Assembly (NCBI RefSeq): GCF_017357245.1
Contig: NZ_CP071612.1
Location: 3,227,001-3,291,000 of the forward strand
Length of the DNA stretch: 64,000 nucleotides
Source of the DNA: Rhizobium bangladeshense
GTDB taxonomy: Bacteria > Pseudomonadota > Alphaproteobacteria > Rhizobiales > Rhizobiaceae
Reading direction: 5' to 3'
In this document: piece after piece, positions 9,642 through 18,352 of the stretch
Numbering within the stretch: the first letter of the stretch is position 1
How the letters are laid out: each line of letters begins with the position of its first letter
Notes under the pieces: generated by a model
Seen by the model: the letters and a program-made list of their open reading frames with translations, nothing else
What the model was told of the DNA's origin: nothing
Database searches by the model: none
Translations under genes and position numbers: made by a program

Positions 9642-10966
9642 TGCAAGCTCTCCGTCACGACATGGATGCTTTCAACGGGCAGATGAACACGCCAGCCCGC
9701 CCGCTCGATCAGCCGCTGCGCTTCGGCTGGATTTTCGCAACGCCGGCTGATGAGCAGCCAACGCACGATGACGCAGGCGCTCCGCTGGAAGCCGAGCGCA
9801 CAGCAGACGAGGACCGGCCCCTGTTGGCGCGCAACCTCGATGAGGTTCGCTGCCGCTTGCGTCTGGGTCTCGTCAACGCCGGTAAGATCAAGAGTAGGAA
9901 AACTGCACCAGCGCGTTGAGGTCCCGCTCGGGCGCTGCAATTCGCCGGTGATGTCGATCACCGTGGCAAAACGGTCAGCCTCGTGGCGACGCGGAAAACG
10001 ACCGAGATGGACGCCATCGGCGATCACCACGGACGCCGGCATTTTCCGGGTCCAGAGCCAAACGTTGATGATAGCGCCGAGCCGGTAGGGCGCCAGTAGC
10101 CAGCGGCTGGCAAGCGCGATCCGCCCATCGACGCGTTTCTGGAAGATCTGCGGGCCGGCGCCGAAATATCCAGCTGCGACGATCGCCAGTGCGACAGCCG
10201 GCCAGAGCAACAGAAGTGCTGCGGCCGATAGAGGAGTGAAGAGCGCTGCAAGGCCGAGAAACGCGGCGGCGCCGCACAGATAGTAGATCCCGAGACGGCG
10301 CGACTTTGGATCGCCGCTCAACGCGAAATTCGCAAGAGGGGAACCGGCGTGGCGCGGGAAAAGCCAGGCGGCAAACAGACCGAGCAACACGCCGGTCGGT
10401 ATGTCCATGACGTGATGCTGCCACGTCGTCATGACCGAGGCGCCGATAAGGAAGCACCAGAAGTGCCAGACGAGCCGGGCCCTCTTCGGCAGCCGGCCGC
10501 GCAGATGGTCCCAGATCACCACCAGCAGCGCGATATGCAGCGACGGCGCCTGGTTGAACGGCTTATCGAAGCCGCCGAGGACGGCGAACATGAAACCGGG
10601 CAGACCGCTCGTTGCCGGCCGTACAAAGGTTGCTTCGAGCGGAAACGCGATAAAACAGGCGACCGCGATCAACTGGATCGTCAAATAGCGCCTCGCGAGT
10701 AGATCCACCTCGCGCGGCGTCGTATTGATGAACAGGCAGAGCGCGTAGAACAGATTGATCGACCAATACGGAATGATGGTCCATGCAAGGAACGGAATGG
10801 CGCTTTCCCATGCAAAGGCGATGTTCGGCACATGGGCGCGTTGCGATGCCAGCCAATTGGCGCCGCCATAACTCAGATAGAAGAACGGCGCCAGGAAGAC
10901 GAGCCAGAGTGCCGCCCGCTTCAGGACCGGCGCTGCCTGCGAAAGAGTAGAATGTGCCTGCCCCAA
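9638..10966 (-). CDS. PAP2-type phosphatase / dual-specificity phosphatase fusion
   Basis: A 442-residue two-part protein. The first ~290 residues are a multi-pass PAP2-like domain of the Aur1/Ipt1 type, with APSLHIALL near residue 140 and TTWQHHVMDIPTGV near 180 as the active-site histidine motifs. The last ~150 residues are a dual-specificity phosphatase with the Cys-x5-Arg loop VCCALGFQRSA near 398. The start is TTG, read after GAGGG at suitable distance. It lies 10 bases after the hydrolase-methyltransferase gene. A membrane lipid or inositol-phosphate dephosphorylation role is suggested by both domains but the substrate is unknown. Confidence 0.85.
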   Translation of the reverse strand: MGQAHSTLSQAAPVLKRAALWLVFLAPFFYLSYGGANWLASQRAHVPNIAFAWESAIPFLAWTIIPYWSINLFYALCLFINTTPREVDLLARRYLTIQLIAVACFIAFPLEATFVRPATSGLPGFMFAVLGGFDKPFNQAPSLHIALLVVIWDHLRGRLPKRARLVWHFWCFLIGASVMTTWQHHVMDIPTGVLLGLFAAWLFPRHAGSPLANFALSGDPKSRRLGIYYLCGAAAFLGLAALFTPLSAAALLLLWPAVALAIVAAGYFGAGPQIFQKRVDGRIALASRWLLAPYRLGAIINVWLWTRKMPASVVIADGVHLGRFPRRHEADRFATVIDITGELQRPSGTSTRWCSFPTLDLTGVDETQTQAAANLIEVARQQGPVLVCCALGFQRSACVIVRWLLISRRCENPAEAQRLIERAGWRVHLPVESIHVVTESLQ

Positions 10967-10976
10967 CGCTTTGCCC

Positions 10977-12761
10977 TCAGACCCTCTCCGCCAGCGAGAC
11001 GGTGAAAATGCCCCACTGGTCGATGCGCTGTTCGATCTTGCGGAACCCGGCAGCGGCGACCAACTGGTCCATTTCTCCTTGCGTCCGCCGCCGCATCACC
11101 CACGCCTGACCGCCCCGGTGCGAGGTCAGTGCGCGGGCGATCATCTCCAGTTGTGGATGCCATGGCTGGTTGGTATAGACGAGCAGACCGCCGGGTTGCA
11201 TCGCACGCGCGATCCCGTCGAGCGACGCGGCGATCATCTGATTGTCGGAGAACAGCTCATAAAGGCCGGAGACAATCGCTAGATCTGGAGCCGGCGTGAT
11301 TGCGGCCAGCCCCTCGCCGTCAAACGCATCCTGCTGGCGGAAGCTCACGAAATCACCCAGTCCACGCGCGGCGATGCTGTTGCGGCCGGCCTCGACATTG
11401 ATCGGCGAATAATCCTGCAACCGCACACTATCGGGACGCACCGCAGCCGTCTCGATCGCATCGAGGACATAACGACCGTGCCCGGCCGCTATGTCGAGCA
11501 TGTGGGTACTGCGGCCGGCGGCTTTCAGGCGCTGCAGCCCGTGGTGGATCAGTTCCTGCAAGTGCAGCTTGCGCTGCCGGATGCCGCGCCAGCCGATCGC
11601 TTCGAGGAACACCTTGTCGATCAACCGCCCGCCGGGGCCGAGCCCGCGCGGCTTGTTCTCGTAGACGTAATCGAGCGTCGAACCGGAATCAAAACCGGTC
11701 TTGACTCCGGTCTTTATGCCTTCGGACACTAGCGCGCCGAGCCTGATATTGAGACGGCTGAGCGCCCAGTAGATGCCGCGTGGGGATGTGGCGTCCAGAG
11801 GGCTCGCGAGCCGGTCGGCCTCGTCCTTGGTATAGGACTGGATATGAGCGGTGCGAAGGTCGGCAGGCGCCCGGGGCTCGGCGAAACGTGCAGCGATAAA
11901 ACGGCGAACCTCGGCGAGCGCAATCGCGCGGTCCCTTTCGCCAAGCGTGTCATGGTAGAAGCCGGCGAGCACATGCCGTTCCTTGATGCGGCTGCCGAGG
12001 TTTTCATAAAACCGGTGCTGCGGCGCGTGTCGCACCACCCAGTCGCTGCCGGAGATCAGCAGCTGGGTCGGAACGGTGATGGCGCGGGCGTCATCGACGA
12101 CGCGGGCTGCCGCCTCATAGAGCTGTAACAGTATGTTGGAGGCAATCGGCCTAGATATCAATGGGTCGGATTCGAACGAGGCGATCCGCTCGGGATCATG
12201 CGTGAGAAACCTCGCCTTGACATAGGAATTGACGAAGAATGTCCCCTTGAGCTTTTCCCAGAGCGCAATGCCTTCTTTGGCAAAGGGCACGTAGAGCTTG
12301 ACGCTGAAGGCCGGTGAGGCCAGCACGAGGGCACGGATCGGCGGCGCATAGTCGTGCACCCAGGTGCTGGCAAGGACCGCACCAACGCTCTGCGCAATGA
12401 CGGCGATGTCTTCGGCCGCGATACCGCTGGTCTCGCTGACATGACGGACGAAGCAATCGAGATCACGCGCCGAGGCAGCAAAGGATGGCGAATAGCCGCG
12501 CTCTCCCGGTGAACGCCCGTGGCCGCGTGCGTCCCAGGCGTAGAAGGCAAAATCGTCGAGGCCGAGTTCGGTCGCGAGATGCGCGACGCGGCCGCTATGC
12601 TCGTGGCCGCGATGGAGAAGAATGATTGCGCCCTTCGGTGCAGCGCCGATCGCAGGCCATGTCCGATAAAAGAGTCGAGTGCCGTCATGCGATACAAATT
12701 CGGATTCACGCACTGGTCTGGCCGTCAAGGACGGTTGCACGCTATCGGCAGTTTGCAGCAC
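10977..12761 (-). CDS. Alpha/beta-hydrolase / SAM-methyltransferase fusion
   Basis: A protein of about 594 residues joining two enzymes. The N-terminal ~300 residues are a serine hydrolase of the monoacylglycerol-lipase kind (HDGTRLFYRTWPA, nucleophile in AQSVGA, RGHGRSPGERGY loop). After a linker, residues ~370-594 are a class I methyltransferase with the SAM loop LDIAAGHGRYVLDAI. I chose GTG 12761 because GGAG lies seven bases upstream; the longest frame begins with TTG at 12845. It is first in an operon with the PAP2-phosphatase fusion and a small membrane protein. Substrate is unknown; a lipid is likely from context. Confidence 0.85.
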   Translation of the reverse strand: MLQTADSVQPSLTARPVRESEFVSHDGTRLFYRTWPAIGAAPKGAIILLHRGHEHSGRVAHLATELGLDDFAFYAWDARGHGRSPGERGYSPSFAASARDLDCFVRHVSETSGIAAEDIAVIAQSVGAVLASTWVHDYAPPIRALVLASPAFSVKLYVPFAKEGIALWEKLKGTFFVNSYVKARFLTHDPERIASFESDPLISRPIASNILLQLYEAAARVVDDARAITVPTQLLISGSDWVVRHAPQHRFYENLGSRIKERHVLAGFYHDTLGERDRAIALAEVRRFIAARFAEPRAPADLRTAHIQSYTKDEADRLASPLDATSPRGIYWALSRLNIRLGALVSEGIKTGVKTGFDSGSTLDYVYENKPRGLGPGGRLIDKVFLEAIGWRGIRQRKLHLQELIHHGLQRLKAAGRSTHMLDIAAGHGRYVLDAIETAAVRPDSVRLQDYSPINVEAGRNSIAARGLGDFVSFRQQDAFDGEGLAAITPAPDLAIVSGLYELFSDNQMIAASLDGIARAMQPGGLLVYTNQPWHPQLEMIARALTSHRGGQAWVMRRRTQGEMDQLVAAAGFRKIEQRIDQWGIFTVSLAERV

Positions 12762-12961
12762 GGTCTTCTCCAATTCTGATGGGTGGATGAATTGCAACCA
12801 ATGGCGGAACAGTGATTTGAATTTATTGCAGAAGTCTAGTCGCAAATGTAAGTCTTATGCGAGAACCGACAGGAAGTATGGGTTTCTTCGCAAGCACAAC
12901 GATCTGCACCGTCCGAGCTAGGATTGACTTTTCCAATTCCGCGAAATTCCACTGAGGTAGC

Positions 12962-13573
12962 ATGTCCGTTTATCAATTGAAGTCCCGATTTCAGAATATT
13001 CTCCGCCCTCTGGTGCGATCCCTCGCGGCGCGAGGCGTCACGGCCAATCAGGTGACTTCAGTTGCCGCTGCTGTCTCGGTTCTACTTGGCCTTTTTCTGA
13101 TCGTCGCCCCAATTCCGCATTGGTTCCTGCTGGTGCCTGTATGGTTTCTCCTGCGCATGGGGCTCAATGCCATCGACGGCATGCTCGCGCGCGAACATGG
13201 GCAGAAGAGTATTTTAGGCGCGTATCTGAACGAAATCGGTGACGTCGTCTCGGATGTCGCCCTGTATTTGCCTTTCGCGCTCATCGATCCGAACGGCATC
13301 ATGCTGGCAGTGGCCGTCATATTCCTCTCGGCGCTGACGGAATTTGCCGGGATTTTGGGTCAAACCGTTGGCGCAAGTCGGCGGTACGACGGGCCATTGG
13401 GCAAGAGCGACCGTGCGGTGCTTTTCGGCGCGCTCGGCATCTTCATCGCGGTTGGCGGCAGGTTTGCAGCATGGACTTCGTGGCTTTGGGCAGTAGTGGC
13501 TCTGCTTCTCGTATGGACTATCATAAACCGGATCAGCGCCGGCATTCGCGAGGCGCATACGGTCGCCCGATAG
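12962..13573 (+). CDS. CDP-alcohol phosphatidyltransferase-family protein with variant motif
   Basis: A 203-residue multi-pass membrane protein of the CDP-alcohol phosphotransferase family, which transfers a phospho-alcohol between CDP-diacylglycerol and an alcohol. The signature is present near residues 71-98 but reads N-x2-D-G-x2-A-R-x8-G-x3-N-x3-D, so the first and third of the four conserved aspartates are asparagine. Hydrophobic helices cover the remainder. It is divergent from the hydrolase-methyltransferase operon with about 200 bases between, and these genes probably act together on a lipid. The substitutions could mean a changed metal site, a different reaction or loss of activity. 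Confidence 0.85.
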   Translation: MSVYQLKSRFQNILRPLVRSLAARGVTANQVTSVAAAVSVLLGLFLIVAPIPHWFLLVPVWFLLRMGLNAIDGMLAREHGQKSILGAYLNEIGDVVSDVALYLPFALIDPNGIMLAVAVIFLSALTEFAGILGQTVGASRRYDGPLGKSDRAVLFGALGIFIAVGGRFAAWTSWLWAVVALLLVWTIINRISAGIREAHTVAR

Positions 13574-13698
13574 GGAGCGGGGCCGATCGACTTTAGCCAC
13601 CGCAACGCGATGCGGAGACTGTGTAGAACGCTGCCTCTAACCGCTTGCCTAGCGGTTCGTCTGCTTTAACTTCACGTTAAACTTCCGCTGGGTTTTTT

Positions 13699-14877
13699 AT
13701 GCCCCCACTTGAAAGCACAAAAGCGGTGCTTTATTTTCTTCCCATGACGTACACAGGCAAGACACCGCACCAATCGCTGCTGCGCTACATGCTGGCGCCT
13801 GATGATCAGGCCCGGCAGGCGCTTGACGATACCATTGCCGCCTATCGCAGGATGATCGACATTCTGACTGAACTCATCGACGACAGGGCGGGCGCCAATC
13901 TCGTCGTGCTGCATGAGCTTGCTTATGAAACAGTACGCGAGCAGACGGGGCTCCCGGCGAGGCTGGTGACGCTCGGCCTTCGCGATTTCGCAACCAATCG
14001 CGGCATGATCGCCGACCCACCGCAACTGCCGCTCGACGAGAAGCTCTTCGCCATTAAGGGGCCAGCCGACCTGACGATCGCGACGGTGCACGGACGCGTT
14101 GCCGTCCCCTTCGACGTCGCTGGTTACTCGAAGGGATGGGACAGCATTTTTCCGGCCTACCTCGTTGCTGGCCCCGATCGCTACGAAATCCACATCGGCG
14201 TCACGCCGAATTCCGCTCGGATGGAGGAAAACATGACGAATGAAGGCATTCTTTCACGCATGGGGCGCCTGATCGCGGGGATCGCCAATGCGGCTATCGA
14301 CAAGGCGGAAGGCGTCAACAAGATCGCCGTCATCGAACAAGCAATCCGCGAGATCGATGCGGCGGCGGAGGAAGCACGCACCGACCTTGGCAAGGCGCGC
14401 GCAGAGGAATACCGCATCCAAAGCCGCCGGGACGAAATCGCCGAAGACATGAACGCGCTCGATGAGAAGATCCGCCTCGCAGTCTCCTCCGGGCGCGACG
14501 ACCTCGCAAAAGCCGGTGTCGCCCGCCAGATCGATCTCGAATCCCAGATCGCCGCGCTCGACAAGGCGCTGGCCGACGCCAGGGAGCAGGTGGACGACGG
14601 CCAGAAAGCCCTGCAGGCGGTGCTGGCCACGCGCCGCGAGGCGGATGCCCGCCTTGTCGATTTCAAGCGCAGCATCGCCAAGCATCCCGAAGAGGCCCTG
14701 GCCGGCAGGCCCGCACCTGGCGTAGGCGCAGCCCGCGCCGCCGCGGCGGTCTCGCGGCTGACCGGCGTCCCCTCAGCCGAACATGCCCATAGTTCCGAAC
14801 TGGACGAACTCGACCGATTGCACCGTGAGCAGGCTATCGAGGCGCGCCTCGCGCGCTTCAAGGCCGATAACCGGTAA
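13699..14877 (+). CDS. pspA: PspA/IM30-family protein with in-frame TnpB-like N-terminal domain
   Basis: One open frame of 392 residues contains two unlike parts. Residues 179-392 are a PspA/IM30 protein: long charged coiled coil beginning MTNEGILSRMGRLI, the membrane-stress family that binds the inner membrane face. Residues ~16-175 resemble the N-terminal part of IS605/IS1341-type TnpB: a helical stretch with YETVREQTGLPA, then a beta section LFAIKGPADLTIATVHGRV and a closing IHIGV strand. No RuvC domain or zinc ribbon follows. A strong GGAGG precedes the internal ATG at 14233, so PspA alone (214 residues) may be the main product. ATG 13699 and 13744 lack a good ribosome site. OB-fold and flotillin genes follow. 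Confidence 0.72.
   Translation: MPPLESTKAVLYFLPMTYTGKTPHQSLLRYMLAPDDQARQALDDTIAAYRRMIDILTELIDDRAGANLVVLHELAYETVREQTGLPARLVTLGLRDFATNRGMIADPPQLPLDEKLFAIKGPADLTIATVHGRVAVPFDVAGYSKGWDSIFPAYLVAGPDRYEIHIGVTPNSARMEENMTNEGILSRMGRLIAGIANAAIDKAEGVNKIAVIEQAIREIDAAAEEARTDLGKARAEEYRIQSRRDEIAEDMNALDEKIRLAVSSGRDDLAKAGVARQIDLESQIAALDKALADAREQVDDGQKALQAVLATRREADARLVDFKRSIAKHPEEALAGRPAPGVGAARAAAAVSRLTGVPSAEHAHSSELDELDRLHREQAIEARLARFKADNR
14223..14235 (+). promoter_or_regulatory. Internal ribosome binding site and start for PspA
   Basis: GGAGG at 14223-14227 stands five bases before an in-frame ATG (14233-14235) within the long frame. The spacing is optimal and the downstream protein begins with the usual PspA N-terminus, so independent translation of a 214-residue PspA is likely. 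This site decides whether the upstream TnpB-like part is a fused domain or a separate coding layer. Confidence 0.7.
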
Positions 14878-14882
14878 CGCCG

Positions 14883-15530
14883 ATGGGACTTCTTCTCGCC
14901 CCCGAATGCCTTCCCTTCGCAATCGCCGCCGCCGTGCTGGCCGGCCTGACCGTCATCGAGATGCTCGCGACCGTGATGGGTTTTTCGATCACGGAGCTTC
15001 TCGGAAAACCGGATTTCAACGGGCATGACGGCATTGCGGGCTACCTCTCCTGGCTCAATGTTGGCGGCGTTCCCCTGCTTATTCTCCTGATGATGGCGCT
15101 CGGCTTCTTCGCCATTGCGGGTTTTGCCATACAGGCGGTCGCCGGCGCCTTCTGGGCGCCGCTGCCCGCGGGCCTCGCCGCCGTTCCCGCTGTACTGGTC
15201 ACCTTCCCCATGGTCAGGGCATCGAGCCGGACGGTGGCGCGGATCGTGCCGCATGATGAGACCTATGCCGTCGATCTCGACACGTTCATCGGCCGAACGG
15301 CTGAAGTGTCGATTGGCCCGCTCGATCAGGGATTGCCCGGACGCGTCCGGATCAAGGACCAGCATGGAAACTGGCATGTGCTCAGAGCCAGGGCGGCAAA
15401 GGGCCAGGAAGCGCTGAAGATCGGCACCGAGGTTCTTCTCGTCGATCGTAAGGCAGACGTGTTTATCGCCATTCCCGCACTGGTCGATCCGACCGCAGCG
15501 GACAATCAATCTTTGAGGGGGCAGCCATGA
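14883..15530 (+). CDS. YqiJ-like membrane protein with OB-fold domain
   Basis: A 215-residue protein of the YqiJ/NfeD-related type. The N-terminal ~110 residues contain three hydrophobic segments (FAIAAAVLAGLTVIEMLATV, VPLLILLMMALGFFAIAGFAI, ALL-type third helix near residue 95-110). The remainder is a soluble beta-rich OB-fold-like part (IGRTAEVSIGPLDQGLPGRV ... GTEVLLVDRK). Such proteins accompany flotillins and help build membrane microdomains. It begins five bases after the PspA stop, and its stop overlaps the flotillin start by four bases, so the three are one operon. Confidence 0.82.
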   Translation: MGLLLAPECLPFAIAAAVLAGLTVIEMLATVMGFSITELLGKPDFNGHDGIAGYLSWLNVGGVPLLILLMMALGFFAIAGFAIQAVAGAFWAPLPAGLAAVPAVLVTFPMVRASSRTVARIVPHDETYAVDLDTFIGRTAEVSIGPLDQGLPGRVRIKDQHGNWHVLRARAAKGQEALKIGTEVLLVDRKADVFIAIPALVDPTAADNQSLRGQP

Positions 15531-17239
15531 TGTACGACATTATTCTACCGGCCGGCATTACCATCGTTCTGATTTTCGGCATCGGCTTCGTCCTTGCCTC
15601 TCTCTATACGCGCTCCAGCCGCGACGAGGCCTATGTCCGCACCGGCCTCGGCGGCCAGAAAGTCGTGCTCGATGGCGGCTCCGTCGTTCTGCCGATCTTT
15701 CACTCCATCGCCCGGGTCAATCTGAAAACGCTGCGCCTCGAGGTTCGTCGCGGCGAAGGCGATGCGTTGATTACCAAGGACCGTATGCGCGTCGATATAG
15801 GCGCCGAATTCTATGTACGCGTCAAACCCGACGGCTCCTCGATTGCGCTGGCCGCGCAGACGCTCGGCGACCGCACCAATGATGCGGAAGCGCTTCGCAT
15901 CCTGATCGAGGCGAAATTCGTGGACGGCCTTCGTTCCGTGGCAGCGACCATGAATCTCGATGCTCTGCAGGAGCAGCGAATGGACTTCGTCAAGGCGGTG
16001 CAGGAAGCCGTCGGCGCCGATCTCCAGTCGAACGGCCTCGAGCTCGAATCCGTGTCACTGACACGCCTAGACCAGACGGATATCAAGCATTTCAACGCCA
16101 ACAACTTCTTCGATGCGCAAGGTCTCGCTGCGCTCACCCGCATTACCGAGGGCCGCAAGAAGGAGCGCAACGAGATCGTCCGCGATACTGAAGTCGCCAT
16201 CGCCCAGAAGGATCTGGAGGCCCGCCAGCAATCGCTGGCAATCGAGCGGACCAAGCGGGAAGCCGAGCTCAACCAGGAACGCGACATCGCCAACAAATCC
16301 GCGGCGACACGCGCCGAAACCGCTCAGCAGGAGCAGGCGGCTAAACGCGCCGAGGAGGAAGCCCGCATCGCCTCCGAACAGGCTATCGCCGAGCGCGAGG
16401 CCGCCGCCAAGCAGGCCCGCGAGAGCGCAAACATCGACGCCGCCCGCGCCGTCCAGCAGCGCGATACCGAAGCCAAGCGCGACCTTCAGATCGTGGCACA
16501 GGAAAGCGCGATTGCCGTTGCTAACAAAAGTCGTGAAGAATCAGAGGCGAAGGCGACCGCCGAAATGGCCCGCGCCCGGGCGATTGCGGCGGAGGAAAAG
16601 GTCGGCACCGCCAAGGCAGTGGAGATTGCCGAGCGTGAAAAGCAGATCGCCGTGATCGATGCCCGCAAGAGGGCCGAAACCGAAGCGACTGCCGTCACCG
16701 TCGGCGCGGAGGCTGAAAAACAAGCGGCGACTGACCAGGCGGAGGCGATCAAGACTCTGGCGACCGCCGAAGCGGACGCGGCGATCATCAAAGCCAAAGG
16801 CATCCTCGAAACCGGCCGGGCCCAAGCTGAAAGCGAGGCGCTTCTCAACGAGGCCCGCAACAAGCTCAGTCAGACCATCATCGAGTTCGAGATCACCCGC
16901 GAACGTATCCGCATCATTCCTGAGGCACTCGCTGAGGCGGTCAAGCCGATCGAGAAGATCTCCGACATCCGGATCTTCGATACCGGCGGCATGCTCGGCC
17001 GCGGCGGTGCGAACGGCGAAGGCGGCATCGGCATGGGCGAAGGGCTGGCCGGTCAGCTGCTCGCATATCAGGCCAACAAGCCGATCCTCGACAAGCTGTT
17101 GAAGGAAGCGGGCTTCGAAGGCGACAACGCGATCTCGTCGCTGCTTAGCAATCTCGACAGCCCCAAGCCTGCCTCAGCACCCGCCGCGCCCGCGACATCT
17201 CCGCAGCCAGCTATCGCTGCGGCGCCCCCGAAGGAGTAA
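15527..17239 (+). CDS. yqiK: Flotillin-family protein (YqiK type)
   Basis: A 570-residue flotillin. An N-terminal transmembrane anchor (IILPAGITIVLIFGIGFVLA) is followed by an SPFH/band-7 domain to about residue 200, then a long Ala/Glu/Lys/Arg-rich coiled coil (~residues 215-455) and a glycine-rich C-terminal section ending in a Pro/Ala tail. Length and domain order match YqiK/flotillin-1. It forms oligomeric scaffolds at the cytoplasmic membrane. Coupling to the OB-fold and PspA genes suggests a membrane-integrity or stress module. Confidence 0.92.
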   Translation: MMYDIILPAGITIVLIFGIGFVLASLYTRSSRDEAYVRTGLGGQKVVLDGGSVVLPIFHSIARVNLKTLRLEVRRGEGDALITKDRMRVDIGAEFYVRVKPDGSSIALAAQTLGDRTNDAEALRILIEAKFVDGLRSVAATMNLDALQEQRMDFVKAVQEAVGADLQSNGLELESVSLTRLDQTDIKHFNANNFFDAQGLAALTRITEGRKKERNEIVRDTEVAIAQKDLEARQQSLAIERTKREAELNQERDIANKSAATRAETAQQEQAAKRAEEEARIASEQAIAEREAAAKQARESANIDAARAVQQRDTEAKRDLQIVAQESAIAVANKSREESEAKATAEMARARAIAAEEKVGTAKAVEIAEREKQIAVIDARKRAETEATAVTVGAEAEKQAATDQAEAIKTLATAEADAAIIKAKGILETGRAQAESEALLNEARNKLSQTIIEFEITRERIRIIPEALAEAVKPIEKISDIRIFDTGGMLGRGGANGEGGIGMGEGLAGQLLAYQANKPILDKLLKEAGFEGDNAISSLLSNLDSPKPASAPAAPATSPQPAIAAAPPKE

Positions 17240-17254
17240 TCGGATCCCCAGCGG

Positions 17255-17995
17255 CTACCGCAACCAGCCGGTCGCCAGCGCGCTCTGCCAGTCGGCACGG
17301 CCCCTTTTGGCGGCCAGTGCCGACATCGCCATATGATCATAGGCGACATGTCTGAACTGCCATGTCCATGCCGCGGCCGTCTTTTCCAATATGGCGTAGC
17401 TGGCCAGCGGGTGGGCGGCTTCGACCTTGTGATAGTAGGGCAGCACGTCGTCATAGGCAGGGCAGCCGACGCTGCCGGGATTGACGATCAGGCGGCCGTC
17501 CGAGAGTCGAACGGCGCGAGGCACATGGCTGTGGCCGCACAGGATCAGCGGCTGATCGATGCCTTCGGCCAGCGCCTCGATGGCTTCGATTGGCTTCGGA
17601 AAGACATGCCCCTCTGGCGAGACGGACTCCAGCCAGTAGAGATTGTCGTCTTTCGGCGTCGCATGGCAGAGATAGGCCTCGCCTTGATAGACGGCATCGA
17701 ACGGCAGACCCCGCAGCCACTCGAGATGAGACGGTGTCAGTTGCCGGTAGGCGGCGGCATCCGAGACATGCATGGAGTCCGGATCCTGCTCGATCAGATA
17801 GCGATCGTGATTGCCGCGAACGGAAGTAAACCCGAGCGGTATCAGCATATCAGCCGTCCGGCCTGCCTCCAGCGGCCCGCTGAAAAAGTCGCCGAGGTTG
17901 ACGACTTCCTCGATGCCCTGCGCCTGAATATCCGCAAGCACCGCCTCGAACGCAAGATGGTTGCCGTGAATATCGGCGATCGCCGCGAAACGCAT
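17255..17995 (-). CDS. Metallophosphoesterase, YfcE/MJ0936-like
   Basis: A 246-residue calcineurin-like phosphoesterase. Metal-site motifs appear in the usual order: ADIHGNH at residue 7, NLGDFFSGPLEAG at 33, RGNHDRYL at 60, a histidine in YLCHATPKDD near 109, and CGHSHVP near 153 with NPGSVGCP. The ATG immediately abuts the stop of uraH, so it is the last gene of the urate operon by position. Phosphodiesterases of this group act on varied cyclic or linear phosphodiesters; a purine-linked role is inference only. It converges on the flotillin gene, with only 15 bases between stops. Confidence 0.85.
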   Translation of the reverse strand: MRFAAIADIHGNHLAFEAVLADIQAQGIEEVVNLGDFFSGPLEAGRTADMLIPLGFTSVRGNHDRYLIEQDPDSMHVSDAAAYRQLTPSHLEWLRGLPFDAVYQGEAYLCHATPKDDNLYWLESVSPEGHVFPKPIEAIEALAEGIDQPLILCGHSHVPRAVRLSDGRLIVNPGSVGCPAYDDVLPYYHKVEAAHPLASYAILEKTAAAWTWQFRHVAYDHMAMSALAAKRGRADWQSALATGWLR

Positions 17996-18352
17996 CTAAC
18001 TGCCCCGGTAAGTGGAATAGCCGTAGGGCGAGATCAGTAGCGGTACATGGTAATGCGCCGTGACGTCGGCGATGCCGAAGCGGATCGGCACGAGATCGAG
18101 GAAGGCCGGATGCGGCAGCGGCGTACCGGTGGCCCTGAGATAATCGCCGGCGTGGAAGACGAGTTCATAGGTGCCGGCGCGGAAATCTTCGCCAGCGAGC
18201 ATGGGGCCGCCATCGACCCGGCCGTCCGCATTGGTCTCGACCGTCTTCAGATGTCTGCGGATCTCGCCGTCGAGCTGGAAAAGATCGATCCTGAGGCCCT
18301 CGGCGGGCTTGCCAAGGGCGGTGTCGAGAACATGTGTCGTCAATCCGGTCAT
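17996..18352 (-). CDS. uraH: 5-hydroxyisourate hydrolase
   Basis: UraH (transthyretin-like) hydrolyses 5-hydroxyisourate, the PuuD product, to OHCU. The 118-residue protein has the N-terminal [14 protein letters not shown] signature with the catalytic histidine, a central arginine region, and the C-terminal hallmark [11 protein letters not shown] (usual Y-R-G-S ending). Full length for the family. It overlaps allA by four bases upstream and abuts the metallophosphoesterase gene downstream. Confidence 0.95.
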   Translation of the reverse strand: MTGLTTHVLDTALGKPAEGLRIDLFQLDGEIRRHLKTVETNADGRVDGGPMLAGEDFRAGTYELVFHAGDYLRATGTPLPHPAFLDLVPIRFGIADVTAHYHVPLLISPYGYSTYRGS

